A DNA stretch of 64,000 nt. Origin: Marinobacterium weihaiense. GTDB lineage: Bacteria; Pseudomonadota; Gammaproteobacteria; Pseudomonadales; Balneatricaceae. This document shows positions 25,418 to 33,305 of the stretch, piece after piece. Below the pieces are notes generated by a model. That model saw only the letters and a program-made list of their open reading frames with translations, ran no database searches and was not told where the DNA came from. The translations under genes and the position numbers were made by a program. The stretch spans positions 248,001 through 312,000 of the forward strand of contig NZ_JAHQZT010000001.1 in assembly GCF_019061305.1 (NCBI RefSeq). The letters are read 5' to 3'. How positions within the stretch are numbered: the stretch's first letter is position 1; every line of letters begins with the position of its first letter.

Positions 25418-26773
25418 TCAGCGCGCGGGCTCACGCATGGTCACAAACTCTTCCGCCGCCGTTGGGTGAATGCCGATGGTGCTGTCAAACACGGCCTTGG
25501 TCGCGCCGGCCTTCAAGGCCACACCAATCCCCTGAATGATCTCGCCCGCTTCAGCGCCTACCATGTGCACCCCGAGTACACGGTCAGTGTCCGCATCCAC
25601 GATCATCTTCATCAGCGTGCGCTCTTCGCTGCCGCTGAGGGTATGTTTCAGCGCTCGGAACTCGGAGCGGAACACCTGAATGCGCGCATACCGTTCGCGG
25701 GCTTGCTCTTCGGTCAACCCCACGGTGCCGATATTCGGCTGACAGAAAACGGCCGTCGGAATGAGCTCATAGTCCACTTCCGAGCTGCCCCCGGCATACA
25801 GATGACGCACCAGCGCCATGCCTTCGGCCAGGGCCACGGGGGTGAGCTGAACCCGATCAATCACATCACCAATGGCATAAATCGACGGAACGGTACTTTG
25901 GAAGCTGTCGTTGACGATAATGGCACCACTGCTATGCTGTGCAACGCTGACATTTTCCAGTCCCAACCCGCGGGTATTAGGCACTCGCCCGGTCGCATAC
26001 AGAATCTGGTCGGCTTCAAGGGTTCGACCATCGGTCAGCTGCGCCTGAAGGCGACCGTCGGCGAGCTTGTCGATCCGCGTGATATTGCAGTTGAAATTGA
26101 GGTTCACGCCCTTTTTGGCCACTTCCTGGGCCGTGAACTCACGCACTTCCTGATCGAAGCCACGCAGGAACAGATCGCCGCGATACAGCAGCTCGGTCCG
26201 CGCCCCAAGGCCTGCGAAGATGCCGGCAAATTCCACCGCGATGTAGCCGCCCCCCACCACGATGACATCCTGCGGGAATTGCTCCAGATCAAACACCTCA
26301 TTGGAACTGATGACATGCTCGCGACCCTCGATATCCGGTACATGAGGCCAGCCCCCGGTCGCCACCAAAATACGCTCTGCGCTATAGGTCTGTTCACCGA
26401 CACGCACTTCGTGCGCGCCGATGATTTCGGCGCGCCCATTGATGAGCGTACAACCGGCGTTTTCCAGCAGGCGCGTATAAATGCCGTTCAGGCGCGCGAT
26501 TTCCTGCTGTTTGTTGTCACGCAAGGTCGGCCAATCAAACCGAACATCGCCGGCTGCAAGACCATATCCGGCCGCTTCATGAAAGCTCTCGGCATAGTGC
26601 GATGCATAGACATAGAGCTTTTTCGGAACACAGCCTACATTGACACAGGTGCCCCCAAGATAGCGGTCTTCTGCCACAGCCACCCGCACACCCTGTGCTG
26701 CCGCCATGCGACCGGCGCGCACCCCCCCGGAACCTGCACCGATTACAAACAAGTCAAAATCAAAATCTGCCAC
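25418..26773 (-). CDS. gor: Glutathione-disulfide reductase
   Basis: 451 residues, the family length. FAD-binding [14 protein letters not shown] at the N-terminus and the redox disulfide [13 protein letters not shown] (Cys43, Cys48). An NADPH-binding Rossmann motif [14 protein letters not shown] lies in the middle, and the C-terminal [11 protein letters not shown] supplies the catalytic His of the partner subunit. It reduces glutathione disulfide with NADPH in the cytoplasm. It is divergent from xthA and convergent with the CDF gene. Confidence 0.96.
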   Translation of the reverse strand: MADFDFDLFVIGAGSGGVRAGRMAAAQGVRVAVAEDRYLGGTCVNVGCVPKKLYVYASHYAESFHEAAGYGLAAGDVRFDWPTLRDNKQQEIARLNGIYTRLLENAGCTLINGRAEIIGAHEVRVGEQTYSAERILVATGGWPHVPDIEGREHVISSNEVFDLEQFPQDVIVVGGGYIAVEFAGIFAGLGARTELLYRGDLFLRGFDQEVREFTAQEVAKKGVNLNFNCNITRIDKLADGRLQAQLTDGRTLEADQILYATGRVPNTRGLGLENVSVAQHSSGAIIVNDSFQSTVPSIYAIGDVIDRVQLTPVALAEGMALVRHLYAGGSSEVDYELIPTAVFCQPNIGTVGLTEEQARERYARIQVFRSEFRALKHTLSGSEERTLMKMIVDADTDRVLGVHMVGAEAGEIIQGIGVALKAGATKAVFDSTIGIHPTAAEEFVTMREPAR

Positions 26774-26957
26774 TGTAACTCCTTGAATACCTTAATTGTT
26801 GGCCGCTAATAGCCCTGTATTCTACCCCTGCTGACAGGTGGCTCCCAATTGAAACCCGGCACAGATGATAATAGTGAAAAGCTATGAAGCGAGGCCTGCA
26901 AAGTCTGTGCTTTCTGATACCATATCGCGCCTATTCACGTATCGCCACAGGTCCGAC

Positions 26958-27773
26958 ATGAAGCTGATCTCTTTCAATACCAACGGCATTCGCGCCCGCA
27001 TGCACCAGCTTGAGCGCTTGATCGACAAACACCAGCCCGACGTCATTGGCATCCAGGAAACCAAGGTGGCTGACGAACAGTTTCCCGTCGCACAGATCGA
27101 GGCGCTGGGCTACCACGTGGTCTACCATGGCCAGAAAACGCATTATGGAGTTTGCCTGATTTCACGCCAGCCCGCTGAAAACGTGCAGTACGGATTTCCC
27201 ACTGACGAACCGGATGCACAGCGTCGCATGATCATGGCGGATTTCACCAGCGCCAACGGCACACGCATGCGTGTACTCAACGGTTATTTCCCTCAGGGCG
27301 AGAACATCGATCATCCGATCAAATTCCCGGCCAAGCGCCGCTTTTATGCCGATCTGTTGCAACACCTGCAGGAGGCCTGCACCCCGGACCAGCCCCTGGT
27401 CGTGATGGGCGACCTGAACATTTCGGCCGAGGACCGCGATATCGGTATCGGCGAACCCAACCGCAAGCGCTGGCTGCGCACTGGCAAGACCAGCTTCCAA
27501 CCGGAAGAGCGTGAATGGCTGGCGCGCCTGCATGAATGGGGACTTAAGGACTGCTTCCGCCACCTGCACCCGGATGAAGACCGGCTGTTCAGCTGGTTCG
27601 ACTATCGCAGCCGAGGATTCGACGACGACCCCAAGCGCGGACTGCGCATCGATGCCATTCTGGCGACCCCCGTACTGGTGGAAGCCTGCATCGACAGCGG
27701 CATCGATTACGAACTCAGGGGCATGGAAAAGCCTTCCGACCATGCCCCGATATGGGCCGAGTTCGATACCTGA
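26958..27773 (+). CDS. xthA: Exodeoxyribonuclease III
   Basis: 271 residues from ATG 26958, which gives the family start [16 protein letters not shown]. The frame runs back to 26865 but without family likeness. AP endonuclease and 3'-5' exonuclease of base excision repair. Active-site segments of the exonuclease-endonuclease-phosphatase fold: IQETKV (metal Glu), GDLNIS, and [12 protein letters not shown] with the catalytic Asp-His. Confidence 0.95.
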   Translation: MKLISFNTNGIRARMHQLERLIDKHQPDVIGIQETKVADEQFPVAQIEALGYHVVYHGQKTHYGVCLISRQPAENVQYGFPTDEPDAQRRMIMADFTSANGTRMRVLNGYFPQGENIDHPIKFPAKRRFYADLLQHLQEACTPDQPLVVMGDLNISAEDRDIGIGEPNRKRWLRTGKTSFQPEEREWLARLHEWGLKDCFRHLHPDEDRLFSWFDYRSRGFDDDPKRGLRIDAILATPVLVEACIDSGIDYELRGMEKPSDHAPIWAEFDT

Positions 27774-27795
27774 AACCCGCCTCCGGACTCTGTCA

Positions 27796-28734
27796 TCAAA
27801 ACTCAGTAACCGGACACTCAAAGGTGTCCGGTTTCAACACCAGAAGATCGCAATCGACCTGGTCCAGCAGACGCTCCGCCGAACTGCCCAACAGCATCCG
27901 ATCCAGAAAACCGCGCGCCAGCGTGCCCATGACCAGCACATCCACCGGTGTTTCTTCAAGCCAGGCCGGCACTTTCTGGTGTAACTCCCCCTCAAGCAGA
28001 TGTACACAGGGATCAGCGACTGTCAGTCCGAAGGGTTCGATCAAAGCATCTATGCGTTGCCGATGCTCCTGGCGTACCTTTTTCTGCAGCGACTCAAAAT
28101 CCACCACCATGTGCTCATCAAAAATGGCGGAATGCGGCAATGTGTTGAACACGTGCAGCACATGCAATTCGCCTTCCAGCTGCCGAGCCAGCCCCGCGGC
28201 ATGCTCCAACAAGCGCTTGTCCAGCGCAGCTGCCGCATCATCGAGATGAAAGGGATCTATGGCAGCCGCAATGATCGGGCGCGCCTGCCAGCGGGTGCGC
28301 TTGCTCAGCAGCAAGGGCGCCGGGCACTGGCGCAACAGGCGCCAGTCCGGTGCCGACAGCAGGCGTTGCAGGGCATTGGCATGCGGCTCGGGGGCATGAA
28401 TCACCAGATCCGGCTGATAGCGCAATACCTTACGCACTATACCTTCAGCCCGATCCCGGTCCCAGTAGACATCAGCACCCGCTTCAGTCCCATCCGCCTG
28501 CAACTTGTCGACATGTGACATCAGTCCCTTTTCGGCCTTGCGCAGCACCGATTGTATTGCATGCTGACGCTGCTCATCGGCAAACAGATGGCTGGCCGAC
28601 AGGCCGGACGAGTAGATGCAACTGAACAGCTCAACATGACTGTCGGCCCGGCACAGGCGACGCATCTTCTGCAACACTTCGCCTCGATGGTTGTCCTCAC
28701 CCAAGCTGACCAACATGCGCTCATACTGATTCAT
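27796..28734 (-). CDS. uspE: Two-domain universal stress protein (UspE-like)
   Basis: 312 residues from the ATG at 28734, preceded by AGGAGA. The longer frame to 28839 has no family likeness. Two tandem Usp domains: about 1-150 and 155-310, the second ending with MGTLARGFLDRMLLGSSAERLL, the typical nucleotide-binding G-(x)-GS motif. UspE-type proteins accumulate in starvation and low-oxygen states. In pseudomonads such genes are often Anr targets, but I find no FNR box upstream here. Confidence 0.85.
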   Translation of the reverse strand: MNQYERMLVSLGEDNHRGEVLQKMRRLCRADSHVELFSCIYSSGLSASHLFADEQRQHAIQSVLRKAEKGLMSHVDKLQADGTEAGADVYWDRDRAEGIVRKVLRYQPDLVIHAPEPHANALQRLLSAPDWRLLRQCPAPLLLSKRTRWQARPIIAAAIDPFHLDDAAAALDKRLLEHAAGLARQLEGELHVLHVFNTLPHSAIFDEHMVVDFESLQKKVRQEHRQRIDALIEPFGLTVADPCVHLLEGELHQKVPAWLEETPVDVLVMGTLARGFLDRMLLGSSAERLLDQVDCDLLVLKPDTFECPVTEF

Positions 28735-28874
28735 GACACTCTCCTGCCGGTTATCTTTCCAGCAGCATAGCGCGCCTGAGAACTTTGCGTAAGTCATGCA
28801 ACAACGGGCCATATCAGCGTATCCCAAAAGCGACACCAAGCACGCTAGATGTTAGAATGTTGATTTAGCATGAC

Positions 28875-28886
28875 CTTGAGCTCAAG
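28875..28886. repeat. Perfect 12-base palindrome before the diguanylate cyclase
   Basis: CTTGAGCTCAAG, six bases before the GTG start. Either an operator or a small hairpin over the start region. It does not fit the FNR box spacing. Confidence 0.4.
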
Positions 28887-28892
28887 TCACTG

Positions 28893-30176
28893 GTGACCAG
28901 GAAAACCGCGTTACGCCTACTGCTATTGCTGCTGATTCCGTTGCCCTTGTTGCTTCCGACCAACCGCACGCTTTGGGCAGCAGAATACATGCTGTTCATC
29001 GTATCCTTGCCATGGCTGTTCGGTGGCATCGTTGCACTCCTGGCAACGGGCTTCAAACAGAGCCGCCTGCTGTTGCATGCACTGCACTTGGCAGCCGCTT
29101 CAGGATTACTGCAACTGATTGGCAATGCGGGGCTTAACCATCCGGCCGCTTACGTTGCACTGGTCTTCACGGGGCTGATCTGGCCGGTTATACAGCTGTG
29201 GATTTTATGGCGGCCTGGCTGCAACGTCTGGTCTCGATGCAACGCCATGCGAGCACTCTTTGTGCTGGCACCCTATGTGGCACTTTCACTACTGTTGCAG
29301 TACCAGCCCCTGCTGCTGGCCACCGCGCTGCCCCGCCTACCTGCCGCCTGCATCGAGTTTTTCATGGCCGGCACCAGTATCAGCAAGGGGGTATTCTGGT
29401 GGCAGCTGATGGTTCTATCGCTCACGCTGGCATTGTCCGTCCTCAAGCGGCACCCAGACATCTTGCCTTGCCTGAGCCTTAACCTGATCATGCTGGCCGC
29501 GCTGTTCAGTGTCGACAACAACCTCCATTCCGCACTGTTGCACCTGCTGGGGCAGGCATTGCTGCTGGCCGCACTAATCGAGCACGGCTATGCCATGGCC
29601 TTTGTGGATGCACTCACCGGTATTCCTGCGCGACGAGCGCTGGAGCATCAGTTGATCAATCCTGGTGCAAAGTATGGAATAGCCATGCTCGATGTTGACC
29701 ACTTCAAACAGTTCAACGACCGCTATGGTCATGACACCGGGGATCAGGTATTGCGCATGGTGGCCGCGCAGGTGCAGCGTATAGGGGCGGGAGGGCGTGC
29801 GTTCCGTTACGGTGGCGAAGAGTTTACCGTGGTGTTTCGGCGCGGCTCCCCCCAGGCTGCCCTGGAAGCCCTGGAGACACTGCGTGAAGCCATTGCCGTG
29901 TACCCACTCACAATCCGCACCCCCAACCGTCCGAAAGACAATCAAGCCGGACGACAACAGCGCAACCGACACAATGAAACCGAAACAGTTCATGTGACCA
30001 TCAGCATCGGCTTTTGCTGGCACCAGGGCGAAACAACCCCTGACGCTGTTATCAAGCGTGCCGATGAGGCACTTTATGAGGCCAAGCGCTCGGGCCGCAA
30101 CTGCCTGCGCCAGGCCGGTCAAAACACCCACAAACAAAAAAGGCGAAGTCGCAATGACTTCGCCCGTAAACGCTGA
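28893..30176 (+). CDS. Membrane diguanylate cyclase (GGDEF)
   Basis: 427 residues. The N-terminal half (about 1-230) has about seven hydrophobic helices of no family I can name. The C-terminal GGDEF domain has an intact signature RYGGEEF (residues 305-311) and DVDHFKQFNDRYGH. No RxxD inhibitory site is present in the expected place (GGRAFRYGGEEF). It should make c-di-GMP from GTP. The start is GTG at 28893 without a clear ribosome binding site, right after a 12-base palindrome. The terminator of the next, convergent gene lies inside its last codons. Confidence 0.88.
   Translation: MTRKTALRLLLLLLIPLPLLLPTNRTLWAAEYMLFIVSLPWLFGGIVALLATGFKQSRLLLHALHLAAASGLLQLIGNAGLNHPAAYVALVFTGLIWPVIQLWILWRPGCNVWSRCNAMRALFVLAPYVALSLLLQYQPLLLATALPRLPAACIEFFMAGTSISKGVFWWQLMVLSLTLALSVLKRHPDILPCLSLNLIMLAALFSVDNNLHSALLHLLGQALLLAALIEHGYAMAFVDALTGIPARRALEHQLINPGAKYGIAMLDVDHFKQFNDRYGHDTGDQVLRMVAAQVQRIGAGGRAFRYGGEEFTVVFRRGSPQAALEALETLREAIAVYPLTIRTPNRPKDNQAGRQQRNRHNETETVHVTISIGFCWHQGETTPDAVIKRADEALYEAKRSGRNCLRQAGQNTHKQKRRSRNDFARKR
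30136..30164 (-). terminator. Terminator of the NCS2-like permease, inside the cyclase 3' end
   Basis: On the minus strand: GGCGAAGTC, ATTGC loop, GACTTCGCC, then six T. It lies 25 bases after the permease stop and within the coding sequence of the convergent cyclase gene, whose last 13 residues encode it. Confidence 0.85.
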
Positions 30177-30188
30177 TACGCCCGATAA

Positions 30189-31592
30189 TCAGCTGTTGCC
30201 GTATTCCTCGGCCCGCTCTTCGATGTGAATTGGCTCCTCAGGCTCCTCCCCGGCATGCTCCTGCAGCGCCTTTTTGGAGCGCTTCTCGAACAGCAGATAC
30301 AGAATCACGCCCGCGGCCAGACCGTAGGCGGCACCGTACACGGACAGCACCACACCCATGGTACCGGCAACGCCCATTGAGGTGGCGTTATCGACCTGCT
30401 CAACGCCCACACTGATACACAGGTAACCGGTGATCAGCAGAGTCAGTGACAGCGCGATCGGCAGCACCGGCTTGAACAACGTCGCCAGCGGCAGGATAAA
30501 CAGTGCGATAAAACCGACAATCCAGAAGACACTCACACCGCCATAGATGGTATCCATCGCCTTGCGACCATAACGGTAACGCTCGGCAATTGTTGCCATG
30601 GCGCCGGTAAACAGCGGGCCGGCCAGGCCCGGATACGGGGCCAGTAGCGAGTGCATCAGGTTACGGATCGCAGTCACCAAGTGAACGCGGTCAACGTTGA
30701 CTTCAATCTTCTCGTCAGGGCGCAGGTGGTCAACACGCTTGAGCAGGCTCTGACCGACGATGATGTCACCAAAGGCAATGATGTAGGCAATAATCGCCGT
30801 CGGTACCGCCATCCACATCATCTCAAGAGACGGCAGCCCTACACCAAACACGGTGTAGTCCAACATCTTGTCGAATGCCGGCGTGGAGATACCGAACTCG
30901 ATGTTGGGAATGGGGTATTCGCCCACTGCCCAGCCGATACCCATGGCCACCAGTGAACCCGGCACCATGCCGTAACCGGCGATAATACGCGCCCAGCGAT
31001 GCTTTTCGGTCCAGTCACGGAACGACAGCGAGAACAGAATGTACCCCGTCACGGCACCGCCGATGATCAACGAAATAGGCGTTTCTGCCAGGCGACCGCC
31101 TTCAACAATTTCACCCGAAATGGCCGCGATGCCGGCCCCCATCAAGATGCCGCCCTTGATCGAGTTCGGAAACATGTCAACAAGCTTGCTGCCCAGCCGG
31201 GTGATGCCCAGAATGAAGAAGATCAGCGTCACCACCAGCTGCAGGCCAATCAGGGCACGAATGGACTCCTCACCCACTTCGAAGTTGCCCAGATACAAGG
31301 TCACCACCGGGATCGCTGGCGTAATCCAGCCTGGCACCATCGGTACCCCAAGCGCAGCGGGCAGCATGAAACCGATACCGCAGACCACAACGAATGCCAG
31401 CGCCACGTCATACGGTAGGCCCAGGTACTTCTCGAGCAGTGGAATCATTGCCATGCCGATCACGAACATGATCAGCGCCTGAATGGTTTCCGGCCATTCC
31501 CAGCGGAAGTGAATAAACGGTAAACGGATTTTAAAGGGTCCGAACTTCCAGAACGGATGTTCAGCTCCATGCTCGCGCCGATAAAGTCCCAT
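30189..31592 (-). CDS. NCS2/xanthine-uracil-permease-like transporter, substrate unknown
   Basis: 467 residues from the ATG at 31592 (GGGGAG a few bases upstream); a longer frame goes to 31709. About 12-14 membrane helices. An N-terminal cytoplasmic segment FWKFGPFKIRLPFIHFRWEW precedes helix 1. The arrangement looks like the 7+7 fold of NCS2 permeases, but I do not see the usual NCS2 substrate motif, so it may be a divergent branch. The acidic C-terminus ends EERAEEYGNS. It is divergent from an ArsR regulator with SqrR-type cysteines. A role in moving a sulfur-related or other small anion is speculation from that context. Confidence 0.65.
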   Translation of the reverse strand: MGLYRREHGAEHPFWKFGPFKIRLPFIHFRWEWPETIQALIMFVIGMAMIPLLEKYLGLPYDVALAFVVVCGIGFMLPAALGVPMVPGWITPAIPVVTLYLGNFEVGEESIRALIGLQLVVTLIFFILGITRLGSKLVDMFPNSIKGGILMGAGIAAISGEIVEGGRLAETPISLIIGGAVTGYILFSLSFRDWTEKHRWARIIAGYGMVPGSLVAMGIGWAVGEYPIPNIEFGISTPAFDKMLDYTVFGVGLPSLEMMWMAVPTAIIAYIIAFGDIIVGQSLLKRVDHLRPDEKIEVNVDRVHLVTAIRNLMHSLLAPYPGLAGPLFTGAMATIAERYRYGRKAMDTIYGGVSVFWIVGFIALFILPLATLFKPVLPIALSLTLLITGYLCISVGVEQVDNATSMGVAGTMGVVLSVYGAAYGLAAGVILYLLFEKRSKKALQEHAGEEPEEPIHIEERAEEYGNS

Positions 31593-31693
31593 AGTGCTCC
31601 CCATAAGCGATACGGTATTGTTCTTAAAATACCCCGAACACTCCTGTGTGTTTGGAGGCGAATGGACAGTACTTGCGGGCGAGAAACAAGTCG

Positions 31694-31823
31694 AGTTGTC
31701 GACAATCAACTTTAGTCGCTATTTCAACTAAAGTATACGGGAAAACCCAAATTCAAAGGCGAGAAACCCAAGCTCAAGTATACAAACGTGTTATAGAAAT
31801 ATGCTTTCTACGTATATTAGAAA
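31694..31823. promoter_or_regulatory. Repeated half-sites between permease and ArsR gene
   Basis: The divergent region holds a perfect palindrome TTGTCGACAA (31696-31705), an inverted repeat ACTTTAGT-N10-ACTAAAGT (31709-31734) and two copies of AAGTATAC (31731-31738, 31776-31783). It also has TAGAAA-N5-TTTCTA-N7-TAGAAA (31794-31823). These are candidate operators for the adjacent ArsR protein. The actual binding site is unknown. Confidence 0.45.
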
Positions 31824-31887
31824 AATGGGATTAAAGGGGCAAATGGGATAGTATTGTCGGCAAATAACAAGATCGTTGAGGATAACC

Positions 31888-32238
31888 GTGACTGATCAGC
31901 CTTCGTTCTCGCAGACCACTGCACCCGGCCTGCCCCAGGATAGTCTGGATATGATGAAGCAGAACGCCGCCGCCGCTGCCAAGCTGATGCGTGTTCTTGG
32001 CAACGACAGCCGCCTGCTGATTCTGTGCTACCTGGATGGCAAGGAGTTATCGGTATCCGAACTCAATCGCTGTCTGGATCTGAGCCAGTCAGCCCTGTCC
32101 CAACACTTGGCCGTATTGCGCCGCGACGGACTGGTGCGCACCCGTCGCGAGTCACAGACCATTTACTATTCATTGAATGGCAACACCGCCATCACCATTA
32201 TACGTACCTTGCACGAACTGTTCTGCCCGGCGGCCTGA
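31888..32238 (+). CDS. ArsR-family regulator with SqrR/BigR-type cysteine pair
   Basis: 116 residues from the GTG at 31888 (GAGG just upstream). A frame-equivalent TTG at 31876 adds four residues. The winged helix-turn-helix includes SQSALSQHLAVLRRDGLV. Cys47 (LILCYL) and Cys113 (ELFCPAA) are 66 residues apart, the same spacing as the persulfide-sensing pair of SqrR (41/107) and BigR (42/108). A third Cys62 is present. Proteins of this type release DNA when polysulfide links the pair. Its likely target is the divergent permease. Confidence 0.85.
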   Translation: MTDQPSFSQTTAPGLPQDSLDMMKQNAAAAAKLMRVLGNDSRLLILCYLDGKELSVSELNRCLDLSQSALSQHLAVLRRDGLVRTRRESQTIYYSLNGNTAITIIRTLHELFCPAA

Positions 32239-32568
32239 TTAGCCCAGCAACCCTGTCTGCGTCAGGAACATGTACAACCCTGTTCCTGACAGGATGCTGA
32301 TCAGCGGATTGCGCAGCCACAGATGCAGGGCTGCAACGACCGCCAGTGCGGCCAGAGATGGCAGCAAGTGCTGCCCTGTCACCAGTGCATCCTTGAGTGC
32401 ATACATTAGCAGCAGGACCATCAACACTGGCGGCAGGTAACGCCCGAGGTGCTTGAGCAGTGCATGATCTGCCCAGCGATAGAGCAGCACAAAGGGCAAG
32501 GCACGGGTCATGAAGGTTGCCACCGCCGCAACAACAATCACACTCAAAAGATACGCAGTCGAGTCCAC
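32239..32568 (-). CDS. azlD: AzlD-family branched-chain amino acid exporter subunit
   Basis: 109 residues beginning with GTG at 32568, preceded by GAGGGGGG. The longer frame upstream overlaps azlC and is not used. About four membrane helices, beginning with AVATFMTRALPFVLL, the AzlD signature. It works with AzlC, whose end it overlaps by 25 bases. The stop abuts the stop of the ArsR gene on the other strand. Confidence 0.88.
   Translation of the reverse strand: MDSTAYLLSVIVVAAVATFMTRALPFVLLYRWADHALLKHLGRYLPPVLMVLLLMYALKDALVTGQHLLPSLAALAVVAALHLWLRNPLISILSGTGLYMFLTQTGLLG
32261..32290. repeat. Hairpin GTCAGGAACA-N10-TGTTCCTGAC at the azlD 3' end
   Basis: A perfect 10-base inverted repeat inside the last codons of azlD, 23 bases after the ArsR stop. 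No T-run follows on either strand, so termination is doubtful. Confidence 0.5.
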
Positions 32569-33239
32569 TCTACCCCCCCTCGCGCCATAATCAGCAATGA
32601 AATTGCCATCGCAATCGACAGCATCAGCATGTTGTCGGGACTGATCAGCAACGCCACAACACCGATTGCCAGTGCCAACGCAAACACCCGCGGTCGGCGA
32701 ACGGCCCGATACTGCTCGATTGCCAGCACCAGAAACAATGCCGGCAAGGTAAACTCGATACCGGCGGTCGAAAATTCGATCTGTCCACCGATCCAAGCTC
32801 CCAGCGTGCAGCCGATCACCCAGTACAAGTGGTCCAGCGCCGCAATGCGAAACTGCAGACGATCACGCAGGCGGTCACAGCTGGTACGCAGCATGCTCAG
32901 CAAGGAAAAGGTTTCATCGGTCAGGGCATAGATCAGATACCAGCGCCGGGACCCCTTAAGCTTCAAGGTGCTGAGCAGGGACAAGCCGTACACCATATGC
33001 CGCGCATTCACCAGCAACGTCGCGACAAATACCTCGACCAAACCAGCGTGATTGGCCAGCAGCCCCACGGCCAGAAACTGCCCGGCACCGGCATAAATGA
33101 CGATGCCCATCAGCATCGCGTACAACCAGTGATAGCCCAGGTCGGAAAACATGACGCCAAAGGCAGCGCCCAACGGAATATAACCAAACAGCACGGGCAA
33201 AGACAGCCGCAATGCTGACGTATCGGATTCAGGATTCAT
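32544..33239 (-). CDS. azlC: AzlC-family branched-chain amino acid exporter subunit
   Basis: 231 residues from ATG 33239; the frame extends to a TTG at 33278. Family motif FGYIPLGAAFGVMFSDLG near the N-terminus, then YAGAGQFLAVGLL and LVNARHMVYGLSLL. About six or seven membrane helices. With AzlD it exports valine-type amino acids or analogues. The ribosome binding site is weak at both starts. Confidence 0.9.
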   Translation of the reverse strand: MNPESDTSALRLSLPVLFGYIPLGAAFGVMFSDLGYHWLYAMLMGIVIYAGAGQFLAVGLLANHAGLVEVFVATLLVNARHMVYGLSLLSTLKLKGSRRWYLIYALTDETFSLLSMLRTSCDRLRDRLQFRIAALDHLYWVIGCTLGAWIGGQIEFSTAGIEFTLPALFLVLAIEQYRAVRRPRVFALALAIGVVALLISPDNMLMLSIAMAISLLIMARGGVEWTRLRIF

Positions 33240-33305
33240 ATCATCAGAGCTGCCGCCCGGATGGACGGCAACAATCAAAGCAGGATTGGATTAAGGCGCT
33301 TGAGC

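Noticed and set aside
25403-26809. 468-codon plus-strand frame opposite gor
   Set aside because: A shadow frame of gor: glutathione reductase motifs are intact on the minus strand, and the plus frame has none.
32261-32290. 10-base inverted repeat in azlD as a terminator of the ArsR gene
   Set aside because: No T-run on either strand, so reported only as a repeat.
32239-32796. 185-residue frame covering azlD, considered as a longer AzlD protein
   Set aside because: The first 76 residues are antisense-free but lie inside azlC in another frame and lack AzlD likeness; GTG at 32568 with GAGGGGGG gives the normal length.
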